Below, in pieces: positions 17,543-30,550 of a DNA stretch of 64,000 bases (its first letter is position 1; each line of letters starts with the position of its first letter). Position numbers and translations under genes: made by a program. The DNA comes from Pseudomonas cannabina (GTDB lineage: Bacteria; Pseudomonadota; Gammaproteobacteria; Pseudomonadales; Pseudomonadaceae): assembly GCF_900100365.1 (NCBI RefSeq), contig NZ_FNKU01000001.1, forward strand, positions 3,534,001 to 3,598,000, given 5' to 3'. Below the pieces are notes generated by a model. The model saw only the letters and a program-made list of their open reading frames with translations, did no database searches and was not told the origin of the DNA.

Positions 17543-18178
17543 TCAGCCGCGGTGTCGCGACTCCACTGCTTTGCGCAGGGTGTCGATCAGTGCCTGAATG
17601 CGTGCATGCTGCATCTTCATGGAAGCCTTGTTCACCACCAGGCGCGAGCTGATGTGTGCGATCAGCTCCTGAGGCTCGAGACCGTTGGCACGCAAGGTGT
17701 TGCCGGTGTCGACCACGTCGATGATCTTGTCCGCCAGTCCGATCAGCGGAGCCAGCTCCATGGAGCCGTAAAGCTTGATGATATCGACCTGACGGCCCTG
17801 CTCGGCGTAATAACGCTTGGCAACATTGACAAACTTGGTAGCGACGCGCAGACGCCCCTTGGGCTCGACGGCGCCGATTGCACCGGCAGTCATGAGCTTG
17901 CACCTGGCAATCTGCAGATCCAGCGGCTCGTACAGACCCTGGCCAGTGTATTCCATCAGCACATCCTTGCCGGCGACACCGAGGTCGGCCGCACCATGCT
18001 CGACGTAGGTCGGCACGTCGGTAGCGCGCACGATCAGCAGACGCACGTCAGGCTGGGTCGTGGGGATGATGAGCTTGCGGCTCTTGTCCGGATTCTCGGT
18101 CGGCACGATGCCTGCTTCGGCGAGAAGCGGCAGGGTGTCATCAAGAATACGGCCCTTGGACAGTGCGATGGTCAACAT
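17543..18178 (-). CDS. hisG: ATP phosphoribosyltransferase, short form
   Basis: 211 residues, the short HisG_S type: it has [19 protein letters not shown] and the PRPP-binding segment [16 protein letters not shown] but lacks the C-terminal regulatory ACT-like domain of long HisG. Short HisG works only with HisZ, a HisRS-like subunit that must be encoded elsewhere. It catalyses the first step of histidine synthesis. It lies between murA and hisD, the conserved Pseudomonas order. Confidence 0.97.
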   Translation of the reverse strand: MLTIALSKGRILDDTLPLLAEAGIVPTENPDKSRKLIIPTTQPDVRLLIVRATDVPTYVEHGAADLGVAGKDVLMEYTGQGLYEPLDLQIARCKLMTAGAIGAVEPKGRLRVATKFVNVAKRYYAEQGRQVDIIKLYGSMELAPLIGLADKIIDVVDTGNTLRANGLEPQELIAHISSRLVVNKASMKMQHARIQALIDTLRKAVESRHRG

Positions 18179-18332
18179 GGGAAACGTCAGTCCTTATCAG
18201 GAAACTTTTGTCATGACGCAAACGGCGCCCGACAACCCTCCGGCCTGGCAGGCCCGAGGTGGAACGAATCAGAAATCACACCCGCGACAGTACAGATAGC
18301 CCCGACGCCAGCGGCATCGGAGCCACGCGCTA

Positions 18333-19860
<1,528 letters not shown>

Positions 19861-19974
19861 GCTTAACCTCGATCGGCGCTGTACGCGCGCGGGTCGGCCA
19901 TCATACAAAAAAGCCCATGTTATGCGAAGCCCAACGAGTGGGCCCGTACAAAAGGGCTTTCAGGATAACGCCTG

Positions 19975-20280
19975 TCAATGAATGTTCAATAGCTCGGTCA
20001 GACCGGAGACACGGGCTATTTCACGCATGTCGTGGGGCAGCGAGCGCACAGTGAGCGACTTGCCGGCATCCCGGGCATCGCGCATGAACGCCAGCACCAG
20101 CGCAAGGCCCACGCTGCTGGACTTGTCGACCTCCGAACAGTCCAGCGTCAACTCGGTCAGATCACCGGACTTAATCAGTGCCGCACCCTGCTTGCGCAGT
20201 TGCGGCCCGCTGCGAAAATCCAGCACGCCGATCAGTTTGAGCTCACCGGGCCCGGCGAGACGGACGGCAGACTCGGTCAT
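19975..20280 (-). CDS. mlaB: STAS-domain phospholipid-transport protein MlaB
   Basis: 101 residues, a single STAS domain (LKLIGVLDFRSGPQLRKQG ... LTLDCSEVDKSSSVGLALVLAFMRDAR). MlaB binds the ATPase MlaF and stabilises the MlaFEDB complex that moves phospholipids across the envelope. Its start overlaps the mlaC stop by four bases. It is the last gene of the mlaFEDCB operon. Confidence 0.92.
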   Translation of the reverse strand: MTESAVRLAGPGELKLIGVLDFRSGPQLRKQGAALIKSGDLTELTLDCSEVDKSSSVGLALVLAFMRDARDAGKSLTVRSLPHDMREIARVSGLTELLNIH

Positions 20281-20927
20281 TGCGCGGGCTTCTGCGCAGC
20301 GTCTACGGTCGACTTGGTCTTCGCGACCTCGCCAGCCCAGTTGTTGATCGTGGTATCCAGGTTATTGCCGTTGCGCTGCATGGCATCCGCGAATTGATCA
20401 CGGAACAGCTTGCCGATGTTGATACCGTTGATGACAACGTTACGTACCTTCCACTCGCCATCCAGCTTTACCAGCGTGTAGGAAACCGGATAAACAGCGC
20501 CATTGGTGCCCTTGACCTGCATATCAACGCTGGTGCGATCGTCACCTTCGTCCTTGGCCGGTGCCACGGTGATGCCCTGGTTGTTGAATTCGAGCAAGGC
20601 ATTGCCGTAGAACTGCATCAGGCTGCGCTTGAAGTTTTCTTCGAAACGCTTGACCTGCTCAGGTGTCGCCTTGCGGGAATACTTGACGGTCATGATGCTT
20701 TTGGAAATGCCATCCGCGTCCACAACCGGACCGACAATGCGGTTCAGCGCATCGTAGAACGCGCTCGGATTGGACTTGTATTGCTCACGGTTGGTCGCCA
20801 GATCACTCAGTAATTCCTTGGTGGTACGTTCCACCAGATCATGAGCCGAGGGGGTCGCCGCGGCATTCGCCAGCATGGGCAGAGTGGCCAGCAATACCAG
20901 CAGACCACGGCGCAGAATAGAGATCAT
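20277..20927 (-). CDS. mlaC: Periplasmic phospholipid carrier MlaC
   Basis: 216 residues with a cleavable signal peptide (ILRRGLLVLLATLPMLANA then AATPSAHD). The body is the MlaC/Tol_Tol_Ttg2 domain (PSAFYDALNRIVGPVVDADGI ... VKYSRKATPEQVKRFEENFKRSLM ... WKVRNVVINGINIGKLFRDQF). It shuttles lipids between outer-membrane MlaA and inner-membrane MlaFEDB. The alternative name in Pseudomonas is Ttg2D. The operon position and four-base overlap with mlaB confirm the call. Confidence 0.95.
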   Translation of the reverse strand: MISILRRGLLVLLATLPMLANAAATPSAHDLVERTTKELLSDLATNREQYKSNPSAFYDALNRIVGPVVDADGISKSIMTVKYSRKATPEQVKRFEENFKRSLMQFYGNALLEFNNQGITVAPAKDEGDDRTSVDMQVKGTNGAVYPVSYTLVKLDGEWKVRNVVINGINIGKLFRDQFADAMQRNGNNLDTTINNWAGEVAKTKSTVDAAQKPAQ

Positions 20928-20937
20928 TTGTAGCTCC

Positions 20938-21405
20938 TCACTTAGCGTCTTTACTTACAGTATTGAGCAGGAATTTGCCGATCAGGTCTTCAAGCACGAG
21001 CGACGACTGCGTGTCATGGATGGTGCCGCCATCCTTGAGCATCTTGTCATCGCCACCCACACTGAGACCGATGTATTTTTCGCCCAGCAAGCCGGCAGTC
21101 AGAATCGACGCCGTTGAGTCGGAAGGCAGGTTGTCGACCTTTTTCTGAATCTCCAGCGTGACACGACCTGTAAAGGTATCGCGATCCAGATCGATCGCGG
21201 TCACCTTGCCGATGGTCACGCCCGCCATGCTGACCTTGGCTCTGACAGTCAAACCGGCAAGATTGTCGAAGTAGGCATAAAGTTTATAGGTGTCGGTGCT
21301 CGCACTTGTGCTCAGACCACTGACTCGCAGGGCCAGCAGGAGCAGAGCCAGTATCCCGGCGAGCAGGAACAAGCCGACTCCGGTTTCGATGGCACGGTTT
21401 TGCAT
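20938..21405 (-). CDS. mlaD: MCE-domain lipid-transport protein MlaD
   Basis: 155 residues. One N-terminal membrane helix (GVGLFLLAGILALLLLALRVSG) anchors a single MCE domain (YAYFDNLAGLTVRAKVSMAGVTIGKVTAIDLD ... ILTAGLLGEKYIGLSVGG). Six copies form a ring with a hydrophobic pore on MlaFE. It overlaps mlaE by one base. Confidence 0.95.
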   Translation of the reverse strand: MQNRAIETGVGLFLLAGILALLLLALRVSGLSTSASTDTYKLYAYFDNLAGLTVRAKVSMAGVTIGKVTAIDLDRDTFTGRVTLEIQKKVDNLPSDSTASILTAGLLGEKYIGLSVGGDDKMLKDGGTIHDTQSSLVLEDLIGKFLLNTVSKDAK

Positions 21406-22202
21406 CAGAAATCTCCAAACATCAAGGCGGTCAGAATAAAGTCCAGTCCCAGCACGGCCAACGAGGCGTACACGACAGTCTTGGTTGTCGCGCGACTGAT
21501 CCCCTCGGAAGTAGGATCGCAGTCATACCCCTGAAAAACGGCAATCCACGTCACAACGAAAGCAAATACGACGCTTTTGATCACCCCATTGAGCACATCG
21601 TTCGTGAAAGAAACGCTGTTCTGCATGTTCGACCAGAAAGAGCCGTCATAGACTCCCAGCCAATCGATCGCCACCCAGGACGCGCCCCAGATGCCGACCA
21701 CGCTGAAAATCATCGCCAGAATCGGCAGCGAAATAAAGCCCGCCCACAAACGCGGCGCAACGATGTATTTGAGCGGATCGACGCCAATCATCTCGAGGCT
21801 CGACAACTGCTCGGTGGATTTCATATTGCCGATCTCGGCGGTCAGCGCAGAACCTGCGCGCCCGGCGAACAGCAAGGCAGTCACCACCGGGCCCAATTCA
21901 CGCAGCAGGGTCAACGCCACCATCTGACCGACGGCCTGCTCGGACCCGTACTTGGCCAAAATGCTGAAACCCTGCAAGGCCAGCACCATGCCGATGAAGA
22001 TGCCCGACACCACGATGATGACCAGCGACATGACGCCAACGGAATACAGCTGCTTGACCAGCAACTGAAAACTGCTGCCGGCGCCGCCGCGACCCAGCAG
22101 GGCGTGCACCAAGAACAGGCCTGAGCGCCCCAGAACAGCAACGATATCAATGGCCGAGCGCCCCAGCAGGGCAACGCGGTCCATCAGTGACTTCTTGCGC
22201 AT
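21405..22202 (-). CDS. mlaE: Lipid ABC transporter permease MlaE
   Basis: 265 residues of the MlaE/DUF140 permease family. Several hydrophobic helices ([62 protein letters not shown]) and the conserved [19 protein letters not shown] segment. It pairs with MlaF, one base of overlap on each side within the operon. Confidence 0.96.
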   Translation of the reverse strand: MRKKSLMDRVALLGRSAIDIVAVLGRSGLFLVHALLGRGGAGSSFQLLVKQLYSVGVMSLVIIVVSGIFIGMVLALQGFSILAKYGSEQAVGQMVALTLLRELGPVVTALLFAGRAGSALTAEIGNMKSTEQLSSLEMIGVDPLKYIVAPRLWAGFISLPILAMIFSVVGIWGASWVAIDWLGVYDGSFWSNMQNSVSFTNDVLNGVIKSVVFAFVVTWIAVFQGYDCDPTSEGISRATTKTVVYASLAVLGLDFILTALMFGDF

Positions 22203-23011
22203 CAGCGCTTCCCCAATAGATCTTCGCGAAAATCCGGCGCCGGATAGTGAAACGGCACAGGGCCGTCGGGCTCGCCGGTCATGAATTGACGAATGCGTGG
22301 ATTGTCCGAAGACATCAGCTCCTGAGGCGTACCCTGCCCCAGCACCTGCCCGTCGCCCACAACGTATAGATAGTCGGCAATGCTCGCCGTCTCGCTGAGG
22401 TCGTGAGACACCACGATGCTGGTGATACCCAGCGCGTCGTTGAGCAGCCGGATCAGACGCACCAGCACCCCCATCGCAATCGGATCCTGGCCGACGAAGG
22501 GCTCGTCGTACATCAGAATCTGCGGGTCGAGCGCAATGGCACGCGCCAGCGCAACACGGCGCTTCATGCCACCCGACAGTTCATCCGGCATCAGTTCGAC
22601 CGCACCACGCAGGCCGACGGCCTGGAGCTTGAGCAGAACGATGTCGCGGATCATCTCTTCCGGCAGCTCAGTGTGCACGCGCAACGGAAAGGCGACGTTT
22701 TCGAAGACGTCCAGGTCGGTAAACAGCGCGCCGCTCTGAAACAGAACGCCCATCTGCTTGCGCGCGTCAAACAGATCGCTGCGCGACAGCTCCGGCAGGT
22801 TCTGGCCATTGACCCACACCTGGCCTTCGCTCGGACGCAACTGGGCGCCCATCAAACGCAGCAAGGTCGTCTTGCCACAGCCCGATGGCCCCATGATTCC
22901 GGTGACCTTGCCCCGCGGAATACGAATATCGACATTATTGAAAATACTGCGCGCACCGCGTTTGAAAGACACACCTTTCAACTCGACCGCATAGGCGTCA
23001 TCGGAACTCAT
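22202..23011 (-). CDS. mlaF: Lipid ABC transporter ATPase MlaF
   Basis: 269 residues. ABC ATPase with Walker [14 protein letters not shown], signature [19 protein letters not shown] and Walker [13 protein letters not shown]. It is the first gene of the mlaFEDCB operon (Ttg2A in older Pseudomonas names). It powers lipid transport between inner and outer membranes and helps keep outer-membrane asymmetry. Transcribed divergently from kdsD. Confidence 0.96.
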   Translation of the reverse strand: MSSDDAYAVELKGVSFKRGARSIFNNVDIRIPRGKVTGIMGPSGCGKTTLLRLMGAQLRPSEGQVWVNGQNLPELSRSDLFDARKQMGVLFQSGALFTDLDVFENVAFPLRVHTELPEEMIRDIVLLKLQAVGLRGAVELMPDELSGGMKRRVALARAIALDPQILMYDEPFVGQDPIAMGVLVRLIRLLNDALGITSIVVSHDLSETASIADYLYVVGDGQVLGQGTPQELMSSDNPRIRQFMTGEPDGPVPFHYPAPDFREDLLGKR

Positions 23012-23315
23012 CTAAACTCCTTGCGATACAGCCTCCGCCCACAGCCGCCGGTTCTTGGAGGCAAGACAGGCCATGCAGGCGGGCCGAACCAGCCGCGAAC
23101 TATATCACCGCAGTCACCCGCCCCCAAGAAGAGAACCGCTCGGTTCAGGTATCCGCCGAATTATTCTGTACCACAATGTTATGACTACAAGCTTGATACA
23201 GACCCGCAAGCGCGTAGGAAATTCGTTTAAAAACCACACAATGACGATCAGACGTGAGGGAATCGTTCATTACCGCTATAATCGCCGCCTTTCAACCGGC
23301 TGACTCTTCCCAGAC
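23012..23315. other. Divergent mlaF / kdsD intergenic region
   Basis: 304 bases without a gene. A good -10 box TATAAT lies at 23277-23282, 34 bases before the kdsD ATG, with no convincing -35. On the minus strand an AT-rich stretch around 23155-23190 could hold the mlaF promoter. A small direct motif GAACCGCTCGGTTC (23131-23144) is an imperfect palindrome. Nothing else stands out. Confidence 0.45.
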
Positions 23316-24290
23316 ATGACTCGATCCAGTGACCTGATTCAAGCGGCGCGACGCACCATTCGTCTTGAGATAGAAGCCATACAAGGCTTGCTTGAACGCC
23401 TCGACGGCGATTTTGTGCGCGCCTGCGAGATGATTCTGGCCAGCCAGGGCCGGGTCGTCGTGGTCGGCATGGGCAAGTCCGGGCATGTCGGCAACAAGAT
23501 TGCCGCCACACTGGCAAGCACCGGGACCACCTCGTTTTTCGTGCATCCGGCCGAAGCCAGCCATGGCGACATGGGCATGATCACGCGCGACGACATTATT
23601 CTCGCCCTGTCCAACTCCGGCACGACCAATGAAATCGTAACCCTGCTGCCGCTGATCAAACGTCTTGGCATCAAGATGATCAGCCTGACCGGCAACCCGG
23701 ACTCGGTGTTGGCCAAGGCCGCAGACGTCAACCTCAACGTCCACGTCGCACACGAAGCCTGCCCGCTCAATCTGGCGCCGACTTCTTCGACGACAGCCGC
23801 CCTGGTCATGGGCGACGCACTGGCCGTGGCGCTGCTCGAAGCGCGTGGCTTTACGGCCGAAGACTTCGCATTTTCGCATCCGGGCGGGGCGCTGGGCCGA
23901 CGCCTGCTGCTGAAAGTCGAGAATGTCATGCACTCCGGCGATGCGCTGCCTAGCGTACAGCGCGGCACCCTGCTGCGCGACGCACTGCTGGAAATGACCC
24001 GCAAGGGCCTGGGCATGACCGCCATTATCGAAGCCGACGGCAAGCTCGCCGGTATCTTCACCGACGGCGACTTGCGTCGGACTCTGGATCGCCCTTTCGA
24101 CATCCGCCAGACCACCATCGATGAGGTCATGACCCATCACGGCAAAACCGCCCACGCAGAAATGCTCGCGGCCGAAGCGCTGAAAATCATGGAAGACAAC
24201 AAAATAGGCGCGCTGGTTGTCGTGGATCAGGATGACCGGCCGGTGGGTGCGTTCAATCTGCAGGATCTCCTGCGTGCAGGCGTCATGTAA
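23316..24290 (+). CDS. kdsD: D-arabinose 5-phosphate isomerase
   Basis: 324 residues. An N-terminal SIS domain (GRVVVVGMGKSGHVGNKIAATLASTG, LALSNSGTTNEIV) is followed by two CBS domains (VMHSGDALPSV ..., VMTHHGKTAHAEML...). It converts ribulose 5-phosphate to arabinose 5-phosphate, the first step to Kdo for LPS. First gene of the kdsD-kdsC-lptC-lptA-lptB-rpoN run; its stop overlaps a possible kdsC start. Confidence 0.96.
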   Translation: MTRSSDLIQAARRTIRLEIEAIQGLLERLDGDFVRACEMILASQGRVVVVGMGKSGHVGNKIAATLASTGTTSFFVHPAEASHGDMGMITRDDIILALSNSGTTNEIVTLLPLIKRLGIKMISLTGNPDSVLAKAADVNLNVHVAHEACPLNLAPTSSTTAALVMGDALAVALLEARGFTAEDFAFSHPGGALGRRLLLKVENVMHSGDALPSVQRGTLLRDALLEMTRKGLGMTAIIEADGKLAGIFTDGDLRRTLDRPFDIRQTTIDEVMTHHGKTAHAEMLAAEALKIMEDNKIGALVVVDQDDRPVGAFNLQDLLRAGVM

Positions 24291-24304
24291 TGGAAACCAG
24301 AACG

Positions 24305-24829
24305 ATGAACCCGGAACTCATGCAACGCGGCAAGGCCATCAAACTGGCGGTTTTCGATGTCGATGGCGTCCTGACTGACGGCCGCCTGTTCTTTCTGGAA
24401 GACGGCAGCGAGATCAAGACATTCAACACGCTGGACGGGCAAGGCATAAAAATGCTGATAGCTTCCGGCGTGACGACCGCCATTATCAGCGGTCGCAAGA
24501 CTGCAATCGTCGAGCGCCGGGCAAAGAGCCTGGGCATCGCACACCTTTTTCAAGGCCGCGAAGATAAACTGGTCGTACTGGACCAATTGCTGGCAGAGTT
24601 GAAACTTGATTACGAACAAGTCGCCTATCTGGGTGACGATCTGCCAGACTTGCCGGTCATCCGGCGTGTCGGCCTGGGCATGGCAGTGGCCAATGCGGCA
24701 GGCTTTGTCCGCGAGCATGCACACGGAATAACCAAGGCGCGAGGCGGCGAAGGCGCGGCGCGCGAATTCTGCGAACTGATCCTGAGTGCGCAAGGCAACC
24801 TTGAAGCGGCTCACTCCGCCTATTTATAG
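24305..24829 (+). CDS. kdsC: 3-deoxy-D-manno-octulosonate-8-phosphate phosphatase
   Basis: HAD-superfamily phosphatase that makes Kdo from Kdo 8-phosphate. Motif I FDVDGVLTDG with the nucleophilic Asp, motif II AIISGRKT, motif III/IV YLGDDLPDLPVI, and no cap domain, as in tetrameric KdsC. I prefer ATG 24305 (174 residues, MNPELMQRG), which fits homologues. ATG 24290 overlaps the kdsD stop (TAATG) and would add five residues; the sequence does not settle it. Confidence 0.93.
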   Translation: MNPELMQRGKAIKLAVFDVDGVLTDGRLFFLEDGSEIKTFNTLDGQGIKMLIASGVTTAIISGRKTAIVERRAKSLGIAHLFQGREDKLVVLDQLLAELKLDYEQVAYLGDDLPDLPVIRRVGLGMAVANAAGFVREHAHGITKARGGEGAAREFCELILSAQGNLEAAHSAYL

Positions 24830-24837
24830 AAGCCATT

Positions 24838-25410
24838 ATGTTCACTAAAAAAATTCGGAAGTTCCTGCTTCTCGGGGTACTGGCACTGCTGCTGGCAGCC
24901 GTCGGTTACTGGAATATCAGCCCGGAAAGTTTTATGGATCAGCCTGACGGAACGGTTGACGACACCGCCATCGACTACTATGCGATCAATACGCGCAGTG
25001 TGCAGTACCTGCCGGACGGCACGCTTCAATACGACATGACCGCCGACAAAGTCGAGCACGTAAAGGCCACGGACGTGAGCTTGCTGACCACCCCCAACCT
25101 GAACATGTACCGGGGCGGCGCGTTCCCGTGGCATGTACAGAGTAAAAGGGGCGAAGTTTCATCCGCGGGGGATCAGGTCGAGTTGATGGATTCCGTTCGC
25201 GTCGAACGCACCGATGAAAAACAACGCACGACCATTATCACCAGCAGTCGCATGACCGTATTCCCTCAGAAGGAATATGCGGAGACCGACCAAGACGTTA
25301 GAATCGACGGCGCGGGCGGTGTCACTACGGCCAAGGGAATGAAAGCGTATTTGAAAGACAGCAGGATGGACCTGCTATCCAACGTAAGAGGACAGTATGA
25401 GGCTCGTTAA
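24838..25410 (+). CDS. lptC: LPS export protein LptC
   Basis: 190 residues. One N-terminal membrane helix (FLLLGVLALLLAAVGYW) anchors a periplasmic beta-jellyroll (QYDMTADKVEHVKATDVSLL ... VERTDEKQRTTIITSSRMTVFPQKEYAETDQDVRIDG). LptC takes LPS from LptB2FG and hands it to LptA. Its end overlaps lptA by 14 bases, so the two are coupled. Confidence 0.93.
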   Translation: MFTKKIRKFLLLGVLALLLAAVGYWNISPESFMDQPDGTVDDTAIDYYAINTRSVQYLPDGTLQYDMTADKVEHVKATDVSLLTTPNLNMYRGGAFPWHVQSKRGEVSSAGDQVELMDSVRVERTDEKQRTTIITSSRMTVFPQKEYAETDQDVRIDGAGGVTTAKGMKAYLKDSRMDLLSNVRGQYEAR

Positions 25411-25945
25411 AACTCTTCCTTTATTGCTCGGCTTGGGCGCAGCACTGGGAAGCGCGAGCGCCTGGTCCCTGCCAACCGACCGCGATCAGCCGATCCACAT
25501 TCAGTCTGACGACGCTCAGCTCGATGACAAGAAAGGCGTTGCTACCTACCGGGGCAATGTCGTCATCACGCAAGGTTCGATGAAAGTCACCGGCAACACC
25601 GTGACGATCACGCGTAATGCCCAAGGCGAAGTGGATGTGTTCACGTCCGTTGGCAATCTGGCTTACTACGAGCAGAAGCCCGCCCCGGACAAACCGATCG
25701 TGCAAGCCTATGCCGTCACGATCCAGTATTACGCCGGGCAGGACCGTATCGTTCTGATCGACAAGGCCAAGGTCATTAACGACGGCAACACGTCGGAAGG
25801 CGAGAAAATCGTCTACGACACCGTCAGACAGGTGGTCACGGCCGGCCGGGCCAGCGGTGGCACCAAGCTGACGACCCCACGGCCGCGTATCGACATGGTC
25901 ATCCAGCCGAAGAAGAAAACCGATCAACCGCAGAAGGCCCCGTAA
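25397..25945 (+). CDS. lptA: LPS periplasmic bridge protein LptA (LptH)
   Basis: 182 residues with a signal peptide (LPLLLGLGAALGSASAWS) and an OstA domain (DQPIHIQSDDAQLDDKKGVATYRGNVVITQGSMKVTG ...). It forms the periplasmic bridge that carries LPS to LptDE. In Pseudomonas it is often called LptH. It overlaps lptC and is followed directly by lptB with no gap. Confidence 0.95.
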   Translation: MRLVKTLPLLLGLGAALGSASAWSLPTDRDQPIHIQSDDAQLDDKKGVATYRGNVVITQGSMKVTGNTVTITRNAQGEVDVFTSVGNLAYYEQKPAPDKPIVQAYAVTIQYYAGQDRIVLIDKAKVINDGNTSEGEKIVYDTVRQVVTAGRASGGTKLTTPRPRIDMVIQPKKKTDQPQKAP

Positions 25946-26671
25946 ATGGCAACGCTCAAAGCCCAGCATCTGGCTAAAAGCTACAAGAGCCGACAAGTCG
26001 TGCGCGATGTGAGTATCTCCATCGAAAGCGGGCAGATCGTAGGCTTGCTGGGCCCCAACGGCGCCGGCAAGACCACGTGCTTCTACATGATCGTGGGCCT
26101 GGTCCAGGCAGATCAGGGCCGCGTGCTGATTGACGATCTGGATGTCAGCCACCAGCCCATGCACGGGCGTGCACGCGCGGGTATCGGCTACCTGCCACAG
26201 GAAGCCTCGATCTTCCGCAAGCTGTCAGTGTCCGACAACATCATGGCGATCCTCGAGACCCGCAAGGAACTCGATGCCGGAGCCCGTCGCAAGGAGCTCG
26301 AAAGCTTGTTGCAGGAGTTCCACATCACGCATATTCGCGACAACCTGGGCATGAGCCTGTCAGGTGGCGAACGTCGCCGTGTGGAAATCGCCCGCGCCCT
26401 GGCCACCTCGCCAAAATTCATCCTGCTGGACGAACCGTTCGCAGGCGTGGACCCGATCTCGGTGGGCGATATCAAGCAGATCATCCACCACCTGAAAGCC
26501 AAGGGCATCGGCGTGCTGATCACCGATCATAACGTCCGTGAAACCCTCGATATCTGTGAAACCGCTTACATCGTCAACGATGGACAGCTGATCGCAGAAG
26601 GCGATTCGGAAACCATTCTGGCCAATCAGCTGGTGAAAGAAGTGTACCTCGGCCACGAGTTCCGGCTCTGA
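25946..26671 (+). CDS. lptB: LPS export ABC transporter ATPase LptB
   Basis: 241 residues. ABC ATPase with Walker [17 protein letters not shown], signature [15 protein letters not shown] and Walker [14 protein letters not shown]; the Q-loop region [12 protein letters not shown] is typical of LptB. It energises LPS extraction from the inner membrane. The order lptB-rpoN-hpf-ptsN is conserved across gamma-proteobacteria. Confidence 0.97.
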   Translation: MATLKAQHLAKSYKSRQVVRDVSISIESGQIVGLLGPNGAGKTTCFYMIVGLVQADQGRVLIDDLDVSHQPMHGRARAGIGYLPQEASIFRKLSVSDNIMAILETRKELDAGARRKELESLLQEFHITHIRDNLGMSLSGGERRRVEIARALATSPKFILLDEPFAGVDPISVGDIKQIIHHLKAKGIGVLITDHNVRETLDICETAYIVNDGQLIAEGDSETILANQLVKEVYLGHEFRL

Positions 26672-26854
26672 TCAAGCGCTTTTGGCACGCCCCGGCTAAT
26701 TGATGCCCCTGTAGCGTATTGACAAGATTTTATTTGTCATAACGCTCTAGGCAAAGCCGTAGGTTTCAGGCATATAATTTGCTTAATGATGGCGCCCCGG
26801 CGCCTGTAGTAGATGGCGCACGTGCGTCAGCGAATAAGGTGTTTAGCCCCTGCC

Positions 26855-28348
<1,494 letters not shown>

Positions 28349-28423
28349 TGCAGGCCGAGCCACAGCGTTCCAGTGGCAGGCGCCATGCCTGTCTCTTTAT
28401 GCATTGGCAAAGGAGAAAGCTGT

Positions 28424-28732
28424 ATGCAAGTCAACATCAGTGGACACCAACTGGAAGTGACCAAACCCCTTCGCGACTATGTCGAGCTCAAGCTCAAGAA
28501 GCTCGAAGGGCATTTTGACAAGATTACGAACGTGCAGGTCACGATGGCGGTCGAGAAGCTCAGGCAGAAGATCGAAGCCACCCTGCACATACCCGGTGGC
28601 GAGGTCGTTGCCAATGCTGAACATGATGACATGTATGCTGCAATCGACCTGCTCACCGACAAGCTCGACCGACAATTGCTCAAGCATAAGGAAAAGCAGC
28701 AAAGCATCCTCAAAGGTGCGGCCGCTCGCTAA
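28424..28732 (+). CDS. hpf: Ribosome hibernation promoting factor, short form
   Basis: 102 residues from ATG 28424, which has a strong AAAGGAGAAAG ribosome-binding site; a longer upstream frame is rejected. The S30AE domain is clear (MQVNISGHQLEVTKPLRDYVELKLKKLEGHFD split over residues 1-32, then EATLHIPGGEVVANAEHDDMYAAIDLL). Short HPF helps dimerise 70S ribosomes in stationary phase together with RMF. It follows rpoN in the conserved rpoN-hpf-ptsN order. Confidence 0.95.
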   Translation: MQVNISGHQLEVTKPLRDYVELKLKKLEGHFDKITNVQVTMAVEKLRQKIEATLHIPGGEVVANAEHDDMYAAIDLLTDKLDRQLLKHKEKQQSILKGAAAR

Positions 28733-28742
28733 CGCCATTTAA

Positions 28743-29207
28743 ATGATCCGATTTGAAAATATCCTGACCCCCGGCCGTTCACTCGTGAACGTGCCGGGAC
28801 GCAGCAAGAAGAGCGTACTCGAAGCAATCGCCAACCTGATCGGTCATGAAGTACCGAACATGGATTCGGACACTGTCTTCGCAAGCCTCGTTGCCCGCGA
28901 AAAGCTGGGATCGACTGGCTTCGGCAACGGGATTGCCATCCCGCACTGTCGCCTCAAAGGCTGCGGCGAACCCGTCAGTGCGGTCATTCACCTCGCCACC
29001 CCTATCGACTTCGACGCCATCGACGGTGCGCCGGTCGACCTGCTTTTCGTATTGCTGGTCCCGGACGCCGCCACCGATGCTCACCTGGAACTGCTTCGCC
29101 AGATTGCCAGCATGCTTGATCGCGCCGATGTGCGTGAGCGCCTGCGCAGCGCCAAAAGCGGTGAGGCACTCTATCAAGTGGTGCTGGACGTGCAGAAAGG
29201 CCACTGA
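28743..29207 (+). CDS. ptsN: Nitrogen PTS EIIA component
   Basis: 154 residues. EIIA-Ntr domain with the phosphorylated His at residue 68 in [16 protein letters not shown]. Accepts phosphate from NPr (ptsO, four genes later by order) and regulates potassium transport, carbon storage and other targets by protein contact. Ten bases behind hpf and two bases before rapZ, so one operon. Confidence 0.96.
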   Translation: MIRFENILTPGRSLVNVPGRSKKSVLEAIANLIGHEVPNMDSDTVFASLVAREKLGSTGFGNGIAIPHCRLKGCGEPVSAVIHLATPIDFDAIDGAPVDLLFVLLVPDAATDAHLELLRQIASMLDRADVRERLRSAKSGEALYQVVLDVQKGH

Positions 29208-29209
29208 CC

Positions 29210-30067
29210 ATGCGCATGATCATCGTCAGCGGCCGCTCCGGCTCGGGTAAAAGCACAGCACTGGATGTACTGGAAGACAGCGGTTTCTATTGCGTCGACA
29301 ACCTTCCTGCCGGCCTGCTGCCAGAGCTGGCAGAACGCGCACTGATCAATACCGAGCTTGCAGAACCGCTGCTGGCGGTGTCGATCGATGCACGCAATCT
29401 GCCAAGCCATCTGACCCGTTTCCCGCAAATGCTGGATGAAGTGCGCTCACGCAACATTCAGTGTGATGTGCTCTATCTGGATGCAGACGAAGCAACGCTG
29501 CTCAAGCGTTTCTCGGAAACCCGGCGTCGCCACCCGTTGAGCACGTCGGATCGTTCGCTGGCCGAGGCCATACGCGACGAGACCACACTGCTCGGCCCGA
29601 TCATCGATCTGGCCGACCTCAACATCAACACCACTCACCTGAATCTCTACCAGCTGCGCGACGCACTGAAATTGCGCCTGCTCAACAAGCCCGAGCCGGG
29701 CACCGCGTTTCTGCTCGAGTCGTTCGGTTTCAAGCGCGGCATGCCGGTCGATGCCGACCTGGTATTCGATGTGCGCTGCCTGCCCAATCCCTACTGGAAG
29801 CCGGAGCTGCGCGATCACTCAGGTCTTGAGCAGCCAGTGATCGATTACCTGTCTGTGCAGCCCGACGTTGAAGAGATGTTTCAGGACATTTTCTCGTATT
29901 TGAACAAATGGCTGCCACGATTCGCGGCCAGTAACCGTTCTTACGTTACCATTGCCATCGGTTGCACGGGCGGGCACCACCGCTCCGTCTACCTGACAGA
30001 ACGCTTGGGTCAGGTATTGCAACAATCACTCAAGAACGTTCAGGTCCGCCACCGGGACCTTAGCTGA
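29210..30067 (+). CDS. rapZ: RNase adapter protein RapZ
   Basis: 285 residues. Walker [20 protein letters not shown] at the N-terminus and the conserved C-terminal half with [17 protein letters not shown]. In E. coli RapZ steers small RNA GlmZ to RNase E to tune GlmS and thereby amino-sugar supply; whether pseudomonads use the same circuit is open. Two bases behind ptsN. Confidence 0.96.
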   Translation: MRMIIVSGRSGSGKSTALDVLEDSGFYCVDNLPAGLLPELAERALINTELAEPLLAVSIDARNLPSHLTRFPQMLDEVRSRNIQCDVLYLDADEATLLKRFSETRRRHPLSTSDRSLAEAIRDETTLLGPIIDLADLNINTTHLNLYQLRDALKLRLLNKPEPGTAFLLESFGFKRGMPVDADLVFDVRCLPNPYWKPELRDHSGLEQPVIDYLSVQPDVEEMFQDIFSYLNKWLPRFAASNRSYVTIAIGCTGGHHRSVYLTERLGQVLQQSLKNVQVRHRDLS

Positions 30068-30083
30068 AAGGATTTACACTGCG

Positions 30084-30356
30084 ATGCCCGCTCGTCAAAT
30101 CACCATCATCAACAAACTGGGCCTGCACGCCCGCGCTGCCGCCAAGTTCGTCGGTGTCGCCGGCAAGTTTCCCTGCCAGATCCGCGTCGGCCGCGCGCCG
30201 GAAAGCATGGTCGATGGCAAAAGCATCATGGCCGTGATGATGCTGGCCGCGGGCAAAGGCACCGAGCTCCATCTGCACACCGAAGGTGAATTCGAGCAGG
30301 AAGCCCTGGACGGGTTGGTCGAGCTGATCAACAACAGGTTTGATGAGGGCGAGTAG
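30084..30356 (+). CDS. ptsO: Phosphocarrier protein NPr (HPr-like)
   Basis: 90 residues. HPr fold with phosphorylated His15 in KLGLHARAAAKFV and the Ser-region GKSIMAVMML. It relays phosphate from EI-Ntr (PtsP) to EIIA-Ntr (PtsN) encoded in the same operon. Last gene of the long kdsD-ptsO run and directly followed by a strong terminator. Confidence 0.96.
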   Translation: MPARQITIINKLGLHARAAAKFVGVAGKFPCQIRVGRAPESMVDGKSIMAVMMLAAGKGTELHLHTEGEFEQEALDGLVELINNRFDEGE

Positions 30357-30380
30357 ATTTGGCTGACTTGTCAGAAAACA

Positions 30381-30407
30381 AAAAACCGCCTGATACAGGC
30401 GGTTTTT
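30381..30407 (+). terminator. Terminator of the rpoN-ptsO operon
   Basis: AAAAACCGCCTG (30381-30392) and CAGGCGGTTTTT (30396-30407) form a perfect 12-bp stem with a three-base loop and a run of T after it. It works in both directions, so it also serves the small gene that ends at 30416 on the minus strand. Confidence 0.92.
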
Positions 30408-30415
30408 TTATAGTC

Positions 30416-30550
30416 TCAAACTCTTTTGGGCTCAGATATCTGTCGTAGCGTGCCTTCTTTGAAAGCCTTACTAAGGGAATGCATTATTTCACTGATGGAT
30501 TCTGCCTTACGACGCTGAAGCTCCTTGAGCTCAGGCTTTACGGTAGCCAT
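30416..30550 (-). CDS. Small unknown protein, 44 residues
   Basis: Read from the minus strand: ATG 30550 to TGA 30416-30418. It has a good AGGAG ribosome-binding site nine bases upstream, located inside the coding end of the preceding gene, which it overlaps by 20 bases in another frame. The product is short, charged and probably all helical (KPELKELQRRKAESISEIM, then HSLSKAFKEGTL). I do not recognise the family. The overlap with the 180-residue gene suggests the two are translated together and work together. It ends next to the shared bidirectional terminator at 30381-30407. Confidence 0.6.
   Translation of the reverse strand: MATVKPELKELQRRKAESISEIMHSLSKAFKEGTLRQISEPKRV

Noticed and set aside
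26685..26702. TGGCACGCCCCGGCTA upstream of rpoN as a sigma-54 autoregulation site
   Set aside because: The -24 half fits but the GC of the -12 half is one base out of register, so sigma-54 binding is unlikely.
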